Assembly: GCA_947453965.1 (NCBI GenBank)
Contig: CANGIQ010000010.1
Span: 26,407-90,406, forward strand
Length of the DNA stretch: 64,000 nt
Source: Comamonadaceae bacterium
GTDB lineage: Bacteria; Pseudomonadota; Gammaproteobacteria; Burkholderiales; Burkholderiaceae_C
Reading direction: 5' to 3'
The notes below the pieces were generated by a model. The model searched no databases. It was not told the origin of the DNA and saw only the letters and a program-made list of their open reading frames with translations. Shown piece by piece: positions 10,637 through 20,702 of the stretch. How positions within the stretch are numbered: position 1 is the first letter of the stretch; each line of letters opens with the position of its first letter. The translations under genes were made by a program, and so were the position numbers.

Positions 10637-11665
10637 TTAGCGCGGCAAAGACTCGACCTCGCGGCGCCAACGATCGAGCAGGCGCTGTCTTTCTGCCGCT
10701 TTGCCGTATTTTTCAAAGTCGTATTTGATCAGCTTCACGCTGTCCAGACTTGGAATACGCGGGTCATGCTTGAAGGTTTTGTTGGCCGGTGATTGAAAGC
10801 TACCGGCTTTGGCACCCAGCGATTGCCCTGCGGGGCTCATCAACCAGTCGTAATATTTTTTCGCCGCTTCCGTGTTGCGACTGCCTCGCACCAAGGCGAT
10901 GCCGCCAATTTCGTAACTCGTCCCTTCACAGGGGGCGCCGGTCACCACCGGATAGTGGTTGTAGCGCCATCCTTCAAACCCGAAGATGAAACTCACGCCC
11001 ACAGCAACCTCGCCTTTGGCCACATTGGGGGCTTGTGCGGTGCCACTGCGGGTGTATTGCGAGATGTTTTTGTGCAAGGTCTTCATGTAATCAAAGGCCT
11101 TGTCTTCGCCCATCAACTGCACCAAGCCCGCCAAGATGGTGTAAGCCGTTCCACTGGAGGCTGGGTGAGAAATTTCAACCTCCCCTTTGTAGATCGGCTT
11201 GACCAAATCAGCCCAACATGTGGGCACAGGCAAGTGCTTCTTTTTCAACAGTTCGGTATTCCAACCAAAACCGATGGCGCTGGTGTAAAAACCGCCCACC
11301 ATGTTGGAGGTCATGGCGTACTGCCGCACGCTCCAAGCGCTGAGCTGATCCATGTAAGCGGGACGGTAAGGTTCCAATAGCCCTATTTCTGCCGCTTGTA
11401 AAAAGGGATCGCCTGTGCCGCCCCACCACAGATCGGTTTTGGGGTTGGCCGCTTCAGCGCGCAATTGCGCCAACGCCTCGCCCGTGGGCTTGCGGGTTTG
11501 CAAGACACGGATGCCCGTTTGTTTTTGAAATTCAGACGCTGCCATCTCGCACCAGCTTTGGTCGGTGCTGCACATGGCATGCACCACCTGAGATTGCGCT
11601 TGCGCTGCGCCAGCAGACAGGAACAACGCCGCTGCGACAAGACGGAAGATCGTTGGCATACGCAT
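10637..11665 (-). CDS. ABC transporter substrate-binding protein (FbpA-like family)
   Basis: Signal peptide MRMPTIFRLVAAALFLSAGAAQA; 'NPKTDLWWGGTGDPFLQAAE'; internal Met start chosen within longer ORF ending 11791. Confidence 0.87.
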   Translation of the reverse strand: MRMPTIFRLVAAALFLSAGAAQAQSQVVHAMCSTDQSWCEMAASEFQKQTGIRVLQTRKPTGEALAQLRAEAANPKTDLWWGGTGDPFLQAAEIGLLEPYRPAYMDQLSAWSVRQYAMTSNMVGGFYTSAIGFGWNTELLKKKHLPVPTCWADLVKPIYKGEVEISHPASSGTAYTILAGLVQLMGEDKAFDYMKTLHKNISQYTRSGTAQAPNVAKGEVAVGVSFIFGFEGWRYNHYPVVTGAPCEGTSYEIGGIALVRGSRNTEAAKKYYDWLMSPAGQSLGAKAGSFQSPANKTFKHDPRIPSLDSVKLIKYDFEKYGKAAERQRLLDRWRREVESLPR

Positions 11666-11688
11666 GGTGAAACCTCTTTTGAATCTGT

Positions 11689-12738
11689 TCATGGCTGCGC
11701 GGGCAGCACCATCACGCCGACCTGCCCCAAGGTCAGCCCGATCACGTCGCCGACCTGCGGCAAGGGATCGCGATTGGACATTTGCAGCCACAAACGCCCC
11801 ACCTCACATTCCAGGGTCACCTCATAGAAAGGCCCCAAAAACGCATGTTTCAACACTTTGGCAGGCAGCCCTTGAGAAGCGTCATTGATTTGCCAAGCCT
11901 CGGGGCGAATCGCCAATTCCACCGACCCGGGTTTGAGCGGCTGCGGGCTGTGCCATGTCAACGGGCCCAGCTTGAGTTCGTGTCCATCGGCTTGCACTTG
12001 GGCTTTGAGCATGACCGCTTCGCCCATGAAGTTGGCCACAAAATGGCTGTTGGGATGGTCATACAACGCACGCGGTGTGCCGTGCTGGGCAATGCGCCCC
12101 TCGTTCATCACCAACACATGGTCACTGACAGCCAGGGCCTCTGATTGATCGTGCGTCACATAGGCCACGGTCAAGCCCAGGCGTTGCTGAATCTCGCGAA
12201 TTTCTTCACGCATCTCACGCCGCAAGCGCGCATCCAAATTGGACAGCGGTTCGTCAAACAGCAACACCGCGGGCTCCAACACCAGCGCGCGAGCCAAAGC
12301 CACGCGCTGCTGTTGCCCACCCGAGAGTTCACTGGGCCAGCGATGCTCCATGGACTTCAAACCCACGTTCGTGAGCGTTTGCATGGCACGCTGTGCAGCT
12401 TGTGCATGGGGAACGCCCGACATGCGCAAGCCATACATCACGTTATCGAGCACGCGCAAGTGTGGAAACAAGGCATAGCTTTGAAACATCATGCTCACCG
12501 CACGCTGCGCTGGGCCGAGGTGTGTGACGTTGTCACCGCCCATCCAAATCTGCCCTTCGGTGGCAAATTCGAGCCCGGCAATCATGCGCAAGGTCGTGGT
12601 TTTGCCGCAGCCCGAGGGGCCCAACAAGGTGGTCAATGTGCCTTGAGGGATTTCAAAACTCACATCGTTCACCGCCCACGGTGCGGCGTCGCTGGCACCG
12701 TAGCGCTTTTTGACGTTGACAAATTTGACACTGCTCAC
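11689..12738 (-). CDS. ABC transporter ATP-binding protein (FbpC/PotA-like)
   Basis: Walker A GPSGCGKTT, signature LSGGQQQR, Walker B VLLFDEPLSNLD, C-terminal TOBE-like region. Confidence 0.95.
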   Translation of the reverse strand: MSSVKFVNVKKRYGASDAAPWAVNDVSFEIPQGTLTTLLGPSGCGKTTTLRMIAGLEFATEGQIWMGGDNVTHLGPAQRAVSMMFQSYALFPHLRVLDNVMYGLRMSGVPHAQAAQRAMQTLTNVGLKSMEHRWPSELSGGQQQRVALARALVLEPAVLLFDEPLSNLDARLRREMREEIREIQQRLGLTVAYVTHDQSEALAVSDHVLVMNEGRIAQHGTPRALYDHPNSHFVANFMGEAVMLKAQVQADGHELKLGPLTWHSPQPLKPGSVELAIRPEAWQINDASQGLPAKVLKHAFLGPFYEVTLECEVGRLWLQMSNRDPLPQVGDVIGLTLGQVGVMVLPAQP

Positions 12739-12760
12739 AATGAATTCCTAGTGTTCATGA

Positions 12761-14758
12761 TCACACCACGCGACGACCGAGTTCACGATCGCCCACCATT
12801 TTTTGAATGCCCCACACGGCCAGTGACATCAGCACCATCAACACCGTGCAATAAGCCAAGGCGATGCCATAGTCGCCATTGCCCACGCGACCAATGATGT
12901 AGGTGGTAGCAAGATCGTTCTCGGCGGTCACCAAAAAGATCACCGCCGAAACCGTGGTCATCGAGCGTATGAAGCTGTAGAGCAAGGCCGTCAACAACGC
13001 AGGTCGCAACAGTGGCAGCACCACATGACGCAAGGTCTGCCAGGTTGTGGCGCGCAACATGGACGAAGCCTCTTCCAGCGATTTGTCGAGTTGTTCGAAC
13101 GAGGCCACGCCAGAGCGAACGCCCACCGGTAAGTTGCGAAACATGAAGCACAGCACGATCAAGGTGCCCGTGCCCGTGAGTTCGATCGGTGGCACATTGA
13201 ATGCCACCACATAGCTCACACCCAACACCGTGCCCGGAATGGCAAAGGCGAGCAAGGTGGAGAACTCAAAGAAGCGCTTGCCCCTAAAGCTCTGCCGCGC
13301 CAACACCCAGGCAATCAGCAGGCCGAGTACCGCCGTTAACGGCGCCGACACAGCCGAGAGCTCCAAGGTGGTCCACAAAGAGTTCCAAGCCGTACCGACC
13401 CAGACCCAACCGAAATCGCCTTTGGCAATGCCAAACGCCATTTCAAAATGCTGCAAGGTCAGTGTGTAATCGCGGCCCCAGGTTTTGACAAAACCACCGC
13501 TGAAAGCAAACACATAAATCACAAAGGTCAACGCCAACCAAGGAATGGCAATGGCTTGCGTGATGCGCGTCAAACCGTTCGGCAACACCGCAGAAAGCCC
13601 TGCATCGCCCTTGCCACTGACGGTGGTGAAACTTTGTCGCCCCATCACCAAATGCTGCAAGGCAAACACGGCAAACGCAAACAAGGTCAGCAACCAAGCC
13701 AAGCTGGCTGCACGCCCCGGATCGAACTGCGCCCCGACGATGGCAAAGAAGATCTCGGTCGATAAGACTGAATAGGAACCACCCACCACAATGGGATTGC
13801 CAAAGTCGGCCATGCTTTCAATGAATCCAATCAAAAAGGCATTCACCAAGCCCGGTTTGAGCAAGGGCAAGGTCACGCTCCAAAACACCTGGGCGCGACT
13901 GGCGCCCAGCGTTTGCGAGGCCTCTTCCAAGCTGGGTGAAATGCCTTGCAGCACGCCGCGCATCATCAGGTAAGCAATGGGCGTGAACGCAAACATCTGT
14001 GCCAAGCCGATACCCAGCGCGCCGTAAAACCACCGCGTGGGTTCAATGGCCCACGCCCATTCCAACAGTTGGTTCACGATGCCTGCACGGCCAAACAACA
14101 AAATCAGTCCCAAGCCGACCACAAATGGTGGCGTTATGATGGGTGCCAGCGCCAGCAGTTTGAGCAGTTGCTGAGCCAGGCCCTTGGGCTTCAAGCCTGT
14201 TCGCTCCGCCAGCAAAGCCAGCAAGGTACCCAACACCGTGGTGCCCAAAGCCACCCAGGTGCTCAGCCACAAGGTGTTCCACGCCACACCGCAATTCAGG
14301 TTGGCGTGCACACACGACAAACTCCAGATACGGCTGTCTGTCAGGCGCGCCCAGCCGGCTTGCCAAGCGTAGGCGTTGTGTTCATCGCGCCAAGCCGCGC
14401 TCAAGGCATTGCCCACGGGGTAAGCCACAAACACCAGGAGCAACACCCCAATCAGCACCACTGCACCGGCGGTCCACGCATCGCCTTTGAAGGCGCCTGC
14501 TCTCGACCAAGCCGTGGCGAGCAACATCAGCAGGGCTGTCATGCACACCCAGGTGCCCGCGCCCCAGGCAGGGAGCGTTTGCGAGCCCTGCCAAAGCAGT
14601 TGCATGTACTGCCAGCCGTTGATGGCTTGGGTCTGCGTTGCCAGCGCAAAGCCCACCTCTAGCCAACCCAAGTCTGGCCATGCGTTCCAAGGCATGGCAA
14701 AAAAACCAAGCAGCGCGGCCAGCCACAGCCAAACGACAGGCCTATTCAAGCGACTCAT
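12761..14758 (-). CDS. ABC transporter permease, two-domain FbpB-like
   Basis: 665 aa; two permease modules with EEA motifs (LEEASQTLGASRAQVFWSVTLPLL / LEEASSMLRATTWQTLRHVVLPLL). Confidence 0.93.
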   Translation of the reverse strand: MSRLNRPVVWLWLAALLGFFAMPWNAWPDLGWLEVGFALATQTQAINGWQYMQLLWQGSQTLPAWGAGTWVCMTALLMLLATAWSRAGAFKGDAWTAGAVVLIGVLLLVFVAYPVGNALSAAWRDEHNAYAWQAGWARLTDSRIWSLSCVHANLNCGVAWNTLWLSTWVALGTTVLGTLLALLAERTGLKPKGLAQQLLKLLALAPIITPPFVVGLGLILLFGRAGIVNQLLEWAWAIEPTRWFYGALGIGLAQMFAFTPIAYLMMRGVLQGISPSLEEASQTLGASRAQVFWSVTLPLLKPGLVNAFLIGFIESMADFGNPIVVGGSYSVLSTEIFFAIVGAQFDPGRAASLAWLLTLFAFAVFALQHLVMGRQSFTTVSGKGDAGLSAVLPNGLTRITQAIAIPWLALTFVIYVFAFSGGFVKTWGRDYTLTLQHFEMAFGIAKGDFGWVWVGTAWNSLWTTLELSAVSAPLTAVLGLLIAWVLARQSFRGKRFFEFSTLLAFAIPGTVLGVSYVVAFNVPPIELTGTGTLIVLCFMFRNLPVGVRSGVASFEQLDKSLEEASSMLRATTWQTLRHVVLPLLRPALLTALLYSFIRSMTTVSAVIFLVTAENDLATTYIIGRVGNGDYGIALAYCTVLMVLMSLAVWGIQKMVGDRELGRRVV

Positions 14759-15774
14759 CGGGGCAGCGCGTTGACTTCTTTTTCCCAGCGCGCAATCAAA
14801 CGCTTGCGCTCGTTGCTGGCACCGTATTTGGCATAGTCATAGGCAATGAATTTGATCGATTTGAAGTCAGGCACGTGGGGGTCCAACTTTGCATGCTTGT
14901 TGCTCGGCAACTGGTACTGCTTGGTGGCCGCCGCCATTTCTTGGGCAGCAGGCGTCAACGCCCATTCGTAAAACTTCTTGGCCAACTCCAAGTTGCGCGC
15001 ACGTTTGACAAGGCTCATGGAACCAATTTCTGCTCCCGTGCCATCGGCGGGTGTGATGGTGGCCACAGGAAAGCCATTCATTTTTTCTTGCGGCCCATCG
15101 TGAACAAAGCTGATCGACACTGTTGCTTCACCACGCGCCACGGCTTTGAGTGGTGCCACACCGCTGCGGGTGTATTGGCTGATGTTCTTGTGCAGGGCTT
15201 TGAGGTAGTCAAAGGCTTTGTCCTCGCCCATGAGCTGCACCAAGGTGGCAATCATGGTGTAGGCCGTACCGCTCGACGCTGGATTGGCCATTTGAATTTC
15301 GCCTTTGTATTCCGGCTTGAGCAAATCAGCCCAAGTTTTAGGAACCGGCAATTTTTTCTTGATCAGCAGTTCGGTGTTGTACGCAAAACCCAAAGGGCCC
15401 GAGTAAATGCCCACCGTTTTGTAGCCCGACTGTTTGGCTTGTTGCTGCGCCCAAGGGTGCAGTTGCCCCATCATGGGCGACTCGTAGGCCAACGACAAGT
15501 CCTGCTCGGCGGCCTGCAAATGCGGGTCGCCCGTGCCGCCAAACCAAATGTCTGTTTTGGGGTTGTCGCGTTCAGCAATCAGCTGCGCCAGGGCTTCGCC
15601 CGAGCCTTTGACCGACATATTGATCTTGACGCCCGTGGTGCGCGCATACACGGTGGCGATCATGCTGCACCATTCAGCTTGTACCGAGCAAATGACATTG
15701 AGTTGCTGCGCTTGAACCGAAGCTGCTGCAAAAACGCAAAACGCCAAAATGATTTTTTTCACACAATCTCTCAC
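14755..15774 (-). CDS. ABC transporter substrate-binding protein, paralog of 10637..11665
   Basis: Signal peptide; 'NPKTDIWFGGTGDPHLQAAE' and 'GEDKAFDYLKALHKNISQYTRSG' shared with the paralog; 4-bp overlap with permease. Confidence 0.9.
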   Translation of the reverse strand: MRDCVKKIILAFCVFAAASVQAQQLNVICSVQAEWCSMIATVYARTTGVKINMSVKGSGEALAQLIAERDNPKTDIWFGGTGDPHLQAAEQDLSLAYESPMMGQLHPWAQQQAKQSGYKTVGIYSGPLGFAYNTELLIKKKLPVPKTWADLLKPEYKGEIQMANPASSGTAYTMIATLVQLMGEDKAFDYLKALHKNISQYTRSGVAPLKAVARGEATVSISFVHDGPQEKMNGFPVATITPADGTGAEIGSMSLVKRARNLELAKKFYEWALTPAAQEMAAATKQYQLPSNKHAKLDPHVPDFKSIKFIAYDYAKYGASNERKRLIARWEKEVNALPR

Positions 15775-15869
15775 AAATACATCAATACCTAAACTATAAA
15801 CATGAAAAAAATCTAATTTCTAACGTATTTCCCTAAACATGCAGCCTCACCCACACCACACCATTCGGC

Positions 15870-16274
15870 ATGAAACCTTCTGACCATTTCATTGGCATGA
15901 TCTTGTGGCTCTGTACATGGACCAGCATGGCGCAACCGTTGACGCCCGTCGAACGCGGCTTTCGCCTCATGGCCAACCGCCAGCAAGGCAATTGCGTCAC
16001 TTGCCATCAAGTCTCCACGCTGCGTGATGCACCAGGTATCGACGGTGCTGCGGGCAAGCAAGGGGACTTTGGCCCGTCACTCGATGGTGTGGCCAAGCGC
16101 TACAGCGTGGCACAGCTGCGTCAGTGGGTATCGGACGCACGCCAGATCAGCCCCAACACTCTGATGCCCCCTTTTGGCACGATCGAGGGCACAACACAAG
16201 CTGCGCCATCACGCCCCATGCTGAGCGCGGAAGAAATCGACCTGGTGACAGCAGCCTTAGCCACTTTGCGCTAA
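15870..16274 (+). CDS. soxX: Sulfur-oxidation c-type cytochrome SoxX
   Basis: Signal peptide; single CXXCH (CVTCH); DFGPSLDGVAKRYSVAQLRQWVSDARQISPNTLMPPFG; followed by soxYZA. Confidence 0.87.
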   Translation: MKPSDHFIGMILWLCTWTSMAQPLTPVERGFRLMANRQQGNCVTCHQVSTLRDAPGIDGAAGKQGDFGPSLDGVAKRYSVAQLRQWVSDARQISPNTLMPPFGTIEGTTQAAPSRPMLSAEEIDLVTAALATLR

Positions 16275-16285
16275 AGTGCGCCCAC

Positions 16286-16738
16286 ATGTTGACCCCACAG
16301 ACACCGTTGGCCCGTCGTTTTTGCCTTGCGCAATTAGGGGTTGGCGTTGCAGGTCTGTGTGGCGTCTCGCAGGTGATTGGGGCTCCAGACCCGAACTCTC
16401 AAACCGATTTGCGTTCCCGTGCTTTGCCAAGCCAAGGGATTGACATCACGCTGCCGCCACTGGCCGACAACAGCAACGCCATTCCTTTGCAGTTCATGCT
16501 GCAAGCGCCCGTGGGCCTGACGTTGCGGGGCTTTGACATCATTGCCCCCGAAAACCCCAACCGCACCATCTTGCACCTTCAGCTCGGGCAGACCCAAGAG
16601 CGTCTGAAATTCAGCACCCGCATTCGCTTGGCCATGACGCAAGAGGTCTGGGTTTTGGCACACCTGAGTGACGGCACCACCTTGGGGCGTTCAGCCCACA
16701 CCGTGGTCACCGCCACAGCGTGTTTTGACGAAACCTGA
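16286..16738 (+). CDS. soxY: SoxY-like sulfur carrier protein with atypical C-terminus
   Basis: SoxY-like region (PLQFMLQAPVGLTLRGFDIIAPENPNRTILHLQLG...STRIRLAMTQEVWVLAHLSDGTTLG); position between soxX and soxZ; ends TATACFDET. Confidence 0.8.
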   Translation: MLTPQTPLARRFCLAQLGVGVAGLCGVSQVIGAPDPNSQTDLRSRALPSQGIDITLPPLADNSNAIPLQFMLQAPVGLTLRGFDIIAPENPNRTILHLQLGQTQERLKFSTRIRLAMTQEVWVLAHLSDGTTLGRSAHTVVTATACFDET

Positions 16739-16743
16739 ACCCC

Positions 16744-17082
16744 ATGGCCAACACGCTTGACATTCCTGTTCGTCTGTCCATCTCAGGACCCATGCGAGCC
16801 AACGCCGAGGTGGAAGTACGCTTGCTGCTTGGGCACAGCATGGAGACAGGGTTTCGACACGACAGCTCTGGGGCGCCAGTGCCCAAGGACATTTTGCAAT
16901 TCGTCACGGTACACATGGGTGACGTGTTGATTTTTGAGGCCGAGTTGGGCACAGGCATGGCCGCCAATCCCATGTTCTTTTTTTCCTTCACCTTGCCAGC
17001 ACAAGCGGGTGAGATGGTGGTGCGCTGGACAGACCAGCAAGGCCGTAACGGCGAGATGCGGCGCGCCTTGCTTTACCGTTAA
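16744..17082 (+). CDS. soxZ: Thiosulfate oxidation carrier complex protein SoxZ
   Basis: RLLLGHSMETGFRHDSSGAPVPKDILQFVTVHMGDVLIFEAELGTGMAANPMFFFSF, typical SoxZ arrangement. Confidence 0.9.
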   Translation: MANTLDIPVRLSISGPMRANAEVEVRLLLGHSMETGFRHDSSGAPVPKDILQFVTVHMGDVLIFEAELGTGMAANPMFFFSFTLPAQAGEMVVRWTDQQGRNGEMRRALLYR

Positions 17083-17086
17083 CACC

Positions 17087-17860
17087 ATGCGCTTTCGCTG
17101 CTTTTGGCCAGGTTTGTCGCTCGGCGCTCTGCTGCTTGGCGCCCACGCGCTGTCCTACGCACAAACAAGGCTCAGCGGCGACCATTTTTTAAGCCCGCAA
17201 CTGCAAGCCATGCAGCAAGACCAGGATGTCAACCCCGTCACACTGTGGGTTGAAAAAGGTCAGACCTTGTGGCGCAACAACTGCCAACGTTGCCACCAAG
17301 CCCCTGAAACCTTGAGCCGCGCAGCAGCAGAACATCCGCGCTTGGTCAGCCGCAACAACCACGCACGCTTGGTCAACTTAGAAGATCAAATCAACAGCTG
17401 TCGCCAACGCATAGGCCAACAGCCCAAGGGTCTGGAAGACGACGACACCCTGTCACTCAGCGCCCTGCTCCACAGCGTGGGCAAAGGTGAAAAAATCAAC
17501 CCTCGCCCACCCGCAGAAAGCGTGGGCGTACAGCGCTGGCAAGATGAGTTGGGACAAGGGGCCGCACTGTACGCCACACGCTTGGGGCGGCTCAATTTGG
17601 CGTGCACGCATTGCCACGACGGCAAAGTAGGTGCCCAGCTTCGGGCCGAGGTGGTGAGCCCGGGGCACCCCACGGGTTTTCCAATTTACCGTTTGAATTG
17701 GCAAACCATGGGCAGCATCGACCGCCGTTTGCGCGCGTGTTACTCAGGCGTGCAAGCGACTCTGCCCGCACCAGGCAGCCCCGCACTGAGGCAGCTCGAA
17801 CTCTTCCTCAAAGTGCGTGCCAGCGGCATGCCGCTGGACGGTCCGGCGATCCGGCGCTGA
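17087..17860 (+). CDS. soxA: Diheme c-type cytochrome SoxA
   Basis: Two CXXCH motifs (CQRCH, CTHCH), 'GFPIYRLNWQTMGSIDRRLRACYSG'; in sox gene run. Confidence 0.9.
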   Translation: MRFRCFWPGLSLGALLLGAHALSYAQTRLSGDHFLSPQLQAMQQDQDVNPVTLWVEKGQTLWRNNCQRCHQAPETLSRAAAEHPRLVSRNNHARLVNLEDQINSCRQRIGQQPKGLEDDDTLSLSALLHSVGKGEKINPRPPAESVGVQRWQDELGQGAALYATRLGRLNLACTHCHDGKVGAQLRAEVVSPGHPTGFPIYRLNWQTMGSIDRRLRACYSGVQATLPAPGSPALRQLELFLKVRASGMPLDGPAIRR

Positions 17861-17889
17861 CGTCCAACGTTTAGCTCACAAAGACCAGA

Positions 17890-20088
17890 CTAGACCAGCG
17901 TCAAGCCATGCTTGCGCAGTGGCAAATCGCGTTGCGGTTTGCCTGTGGCGGCATAAATGGCGTTGAGCACTGCAGGACCAACGACGCAAATCGTCGGCTC
18001 GCCCACACCGCCCCAGAAGTCACCGGTCGGTACCAGCACGGTTTCGACCTTGGGCGTTTCTTTGAGTCGCATCAACGGGTAGGTGTCAAAGTTGCGCTCT
18101 TTCATGCGCCCTTTTTCAACCGTGTTTTCACCCAAGAAAACAGCCGACAAACCCATCACGACCGAGCCTTCAATCTGCGCCCTCACTTGCGCGGGGTTGA
18201 CCACATGGCCTGAATTCAAAGCAAACACCATGCGGTGAATCTTGACCTCTCCCTTGGGGGACACAGACACCTCGGCCGTGGCGGCCGAATAACTGGAGTA
18301 GCCCATGAATTGCGCAATGCCACGGTAAACGCCTGGAGGCAGTGGCTTGCCCCAATCACCGGCTTCGGCCACGGCATTGAGTACCCCCAAATGTTTGGGA
18401 TGGTTTTTCATCAAGGCGCGGCGAAACTCCAGCGAGTCTTTGCCCGCAGCGCGTGCGCACTCTTCCAAAAAGCACTCCATGTAGATGCCGTTTTGGTTGG
18501 TGTTCACACCACGCCAAGGGCCGACAGGCACGTGGGTGTTGCGCATCACGTACTCGGTCAGCAAGTTAGGGAAGGTGTAACCCATCTGCGCATCACCCAC
18601 CTCGGCCCAAAAGCCCTGCATCTGGCGTATGTCTTTATTGTTTTTGATCGCCATGGGCGCCAACAATGCGTTGAGCGACTGGCCCGAGACACGCACATGA
18701 AACGCTGTCATTTGCCCCTTGTCGTCGATGGCGGCCGACATCTTGGCCATGGAGATAGGACGGTAAAAGTCGTGGGTCATGTCCTCTTCTCGGCTCCACA
18801 CCAATTTGATGGGTTTGCCTGGAAACTTTTTGGCCACCTGCGCCGCTTGGTCCACATACTCTTGGTGGCCGCCGCGACGCCCGAACCCGCCGCCCAAATC
18901 CATCTTGTAGACATCGCACTGCGACAGCGGAAAACCTGTGGCTTCCGCCAACGCAGCCAACGAGCCCTCTGCACTTTGCGTGGGTACCCAAGCCTCGGCT
19001 CGGTTGCCGGTGATGCGCACGGTGCAATTCATCGGCTCCATCGTGGCGTGGGCCAAGAAGGGGCTGGTGTAAGTGGCTTCCACCTTCTTAGTGGCTTGCG
19101 CAATCACAGCAGGTGCATCACCTTCTTTGCGTTGCCAGAAGTCGCCTTGGGCGGTCAAACCCTCGCGCAGCATGGCATCGATGGTGGCACTCGAGGTGTT
19201 GCCATTGACGCCGTCATCCCACACGATGGGCAGTTCTGCCAACGCAGTTTTGGCGCGCCAAAAGGTATCGGCGACCACAGCCAAGGTGCTGTCGTTGATT
19301 TTCACCACGCCTTTGACGCCGCGCATCTTGGCAATCTTGCGCTCGTCGTAGCTGACCAACTTGCCACCGAACACCGGGCTTTGCATGACCGCCGCATTGA
19401 GCATGCCTGGCAACTGCAGGTCAATGCTGAAGACTTTGCGCCCATCCACTTTGTCGGCCGTGTCTAAACGGCGCATGGACTTGCCCGCAATGCGCCATTG
19501 ACTGGGTTTTTTCAGCGTGATCTTGGCCATCTCAGGCGGGGTGAGTTTGGCCGCGTCGTCTGCGACTTTGCCGTAGCTCAAGGTGCGCCCCGACAAGGCA
19601 TGCGTGATCACCCCTGCTTGGGTCATGACTTCGCCCACAGGGACATTCCAGCGATTGGCGGCCGCTTGCATCAGCATCTGGCGTGCGGCAGCACCCCCGC
19701 GGCGCACGTAATCGTGCGAGGTGCGAATGCCTCGGCTTCCCCCGGTGGACATATCACCCCACGCCCGTTGACGCGCCAAACTTTGGCCTGGGGTGGGCAT
19801 TTCCGTGGTCACCTTGGACCATTCGCAATCGAGTTCTTCAGCCACCAATTGGGCCAAGCCCGTGCGTGTGCCTTGACCCATTTCAGAACGGGCAATGCGA
19901 ATCACCACGGTGTCGTCGGGTTTGACCACCACCCAAATGTTGATTTCATTGGGAGTCAATGTGGTGTAGGCGGATTGGGCTTGCGCATCCGGCGCAAAGC
20001 TCAGGCCCAAAGCCAAGCCACTGCCAGCGACAGCAGAGCTCACCAAAAAGTGGCGACGTGAGGTATTCAGTGTGGCGGTATCGGTCAT
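17890..20088 (-). CDS. Molybdopterin-binding subunit of xanthine dehydrogenase family (IorB-like), Tat-exported
   Basis: Tat-like N-terminus TSRRHFLVSSAVAGSGLALGLS; MoCo-binding large-subunit motifs (EPMNCTVRITGNRAEAWVPTQ..., MDLGGGFGRRGG). Confidence 0.92.
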   Translation of the reverse strand: MTDTATLNTSRRHFLVSSAVAGSGLALGLSFAPDAQAQSAYTTLTPNEINIWVVVKPDDTVVIRIARSEMGQGTRTGLAQLVAEELDCEWSKVTTEMPTPGQSLARQRAWGDMSTGGSRGIRTSHDYVRRGGAAARQMLMQAAANRWNVPVGEVMTQAGVITHALSGRTLSYGKVADDAAKLTPPEMAKITLKKPSQWRIAGKSMRRLDTADKVDGRKVFSIDLQLPGMLNAAVMQSPVFGGKLVSYDERKIAKMRGVKGVVKINDSTLAVVADTFWRAKTALAELPIVWDDGVNGNTSSATIDAMLREGLTAQGDFWQRKEGDAPAVIAQATKKVEATYTSPFLAHATMEPMNCTVRITGNRAEAWVPTQSAEGSLAALAEATGFPLSQCDVYKMDLGGGFGRRGGHQEYVDQAAQVAKKFPGKPIKLVWSREEDMTHDFYRPISMAKMSAAIDDKGQMTAFHVRVSGQSLNALLAPMAIKNNKDIRQMQGFWAEVGDAQMGYTFPNLLTEYVMRNTHVPVGPWRGVNTNQNGIYMECFLEECARAAGKDSLEFRRALMKNHPKHLGVLNAVAEAGDWGKPLPPGVYRGIAQFMGYSSYSAATAEVSVSPKGEVKIHRMVFALNSGHVVNPAQVRAQIEGSVVMGLSAVFLGENTVEKGRMKERNFDTYPLMRLKETPKVETVLVPTGDFWGGVGEPTICVVGPAVLNAIYAATGKPQRDLPLRKHGLTLV

Positions 20089-20098
20089 GGTGATGTCC

Positions 20099-20599
20099 TT
20101 AGGCTTGCGCGTTGAGATCGACCGACTCATACGATGCCAACACATCACCGAGCTTCATCTGGCCTGCTGCAACATGGATCGCATCGCGAATGCGCTGGTA
20201 TGTGCCGCAGCGACAAATATTGCTCATCGCTTCGTCAATGTCTGCGTCTGTGGGTTTGGGCGTGCGCGCCAACAAAGCGGCGGCGGCCATCACCTGGCCC
20301 GACTGGCAATAGCCGCATTGGGGCACATCCAACTCAGCCCAAGCTTTTTGGATCGCATGGGTGGCATTTTTCGACAAGCCTTCAATCGTGGTGACCTTCA
20401 GGTCTCCCACGGCCGACACTGGAATTGAGCATGAACGCGCAGGCTGGCCATTGAGGTGCACGGTACAAGCCCCGCATTGCGCCACACCACAGCCGTATTT
20501 GGTACCGGTCAGCCCCAACAACTCTCGCAACGCCCACAACAGAGGCATTTGAGGTTCGGCATCGACTTGACGCACGGTGCCATTGACATTGAGTTTCAT
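20099..20599 (-). CDS. (2Fe-2S)-binding subunit of molybdenum hydroxylase (IorA-like)
   Basis: [26 protein letters not shown] and [16 protein letters not shown]...[15 protein letters not shown]. Confidence 0.94.
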   Translation of the reverse strand: MKLNVNGTVRQVDAEPQMPLLWALRELLGLTGTKYGCGVAQCGACTVHLNGQPARSCSIPVSAVGDLKVTTIEGLSKNATHAIQKAWAELDVPQCGYCQSGQVMAAAALLARTPKPTDADIDEAMSNICRCGTYQRIRDAIHVAAGQMKLGDVLASYESVDLNAQA

Positions 20600-20702
20600 A
20601 ATTTGTCTCCCTGTGTAGAGGGCCACTGAAGCGATGGCCTTTGCCCTATTCTGTATGGGCATGCTACGGGCGCGGGGCGCCAAGGTGACAATGAAACATC
20701 AA

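Noticed and set aside
14638-15792. 384-aa plus-strand ORF
   Set aside because: Antisense to the ABC substrate-binding protein gene; no recognisable motif
18235-19467. 410-aa plus-strand ORF opposite the molybdopterin-binding subunit
   Set aside because: Antisense shadow of a strongly supported CDS; low-complexity His/Arg/Gly-rich translation with no domain-like motif
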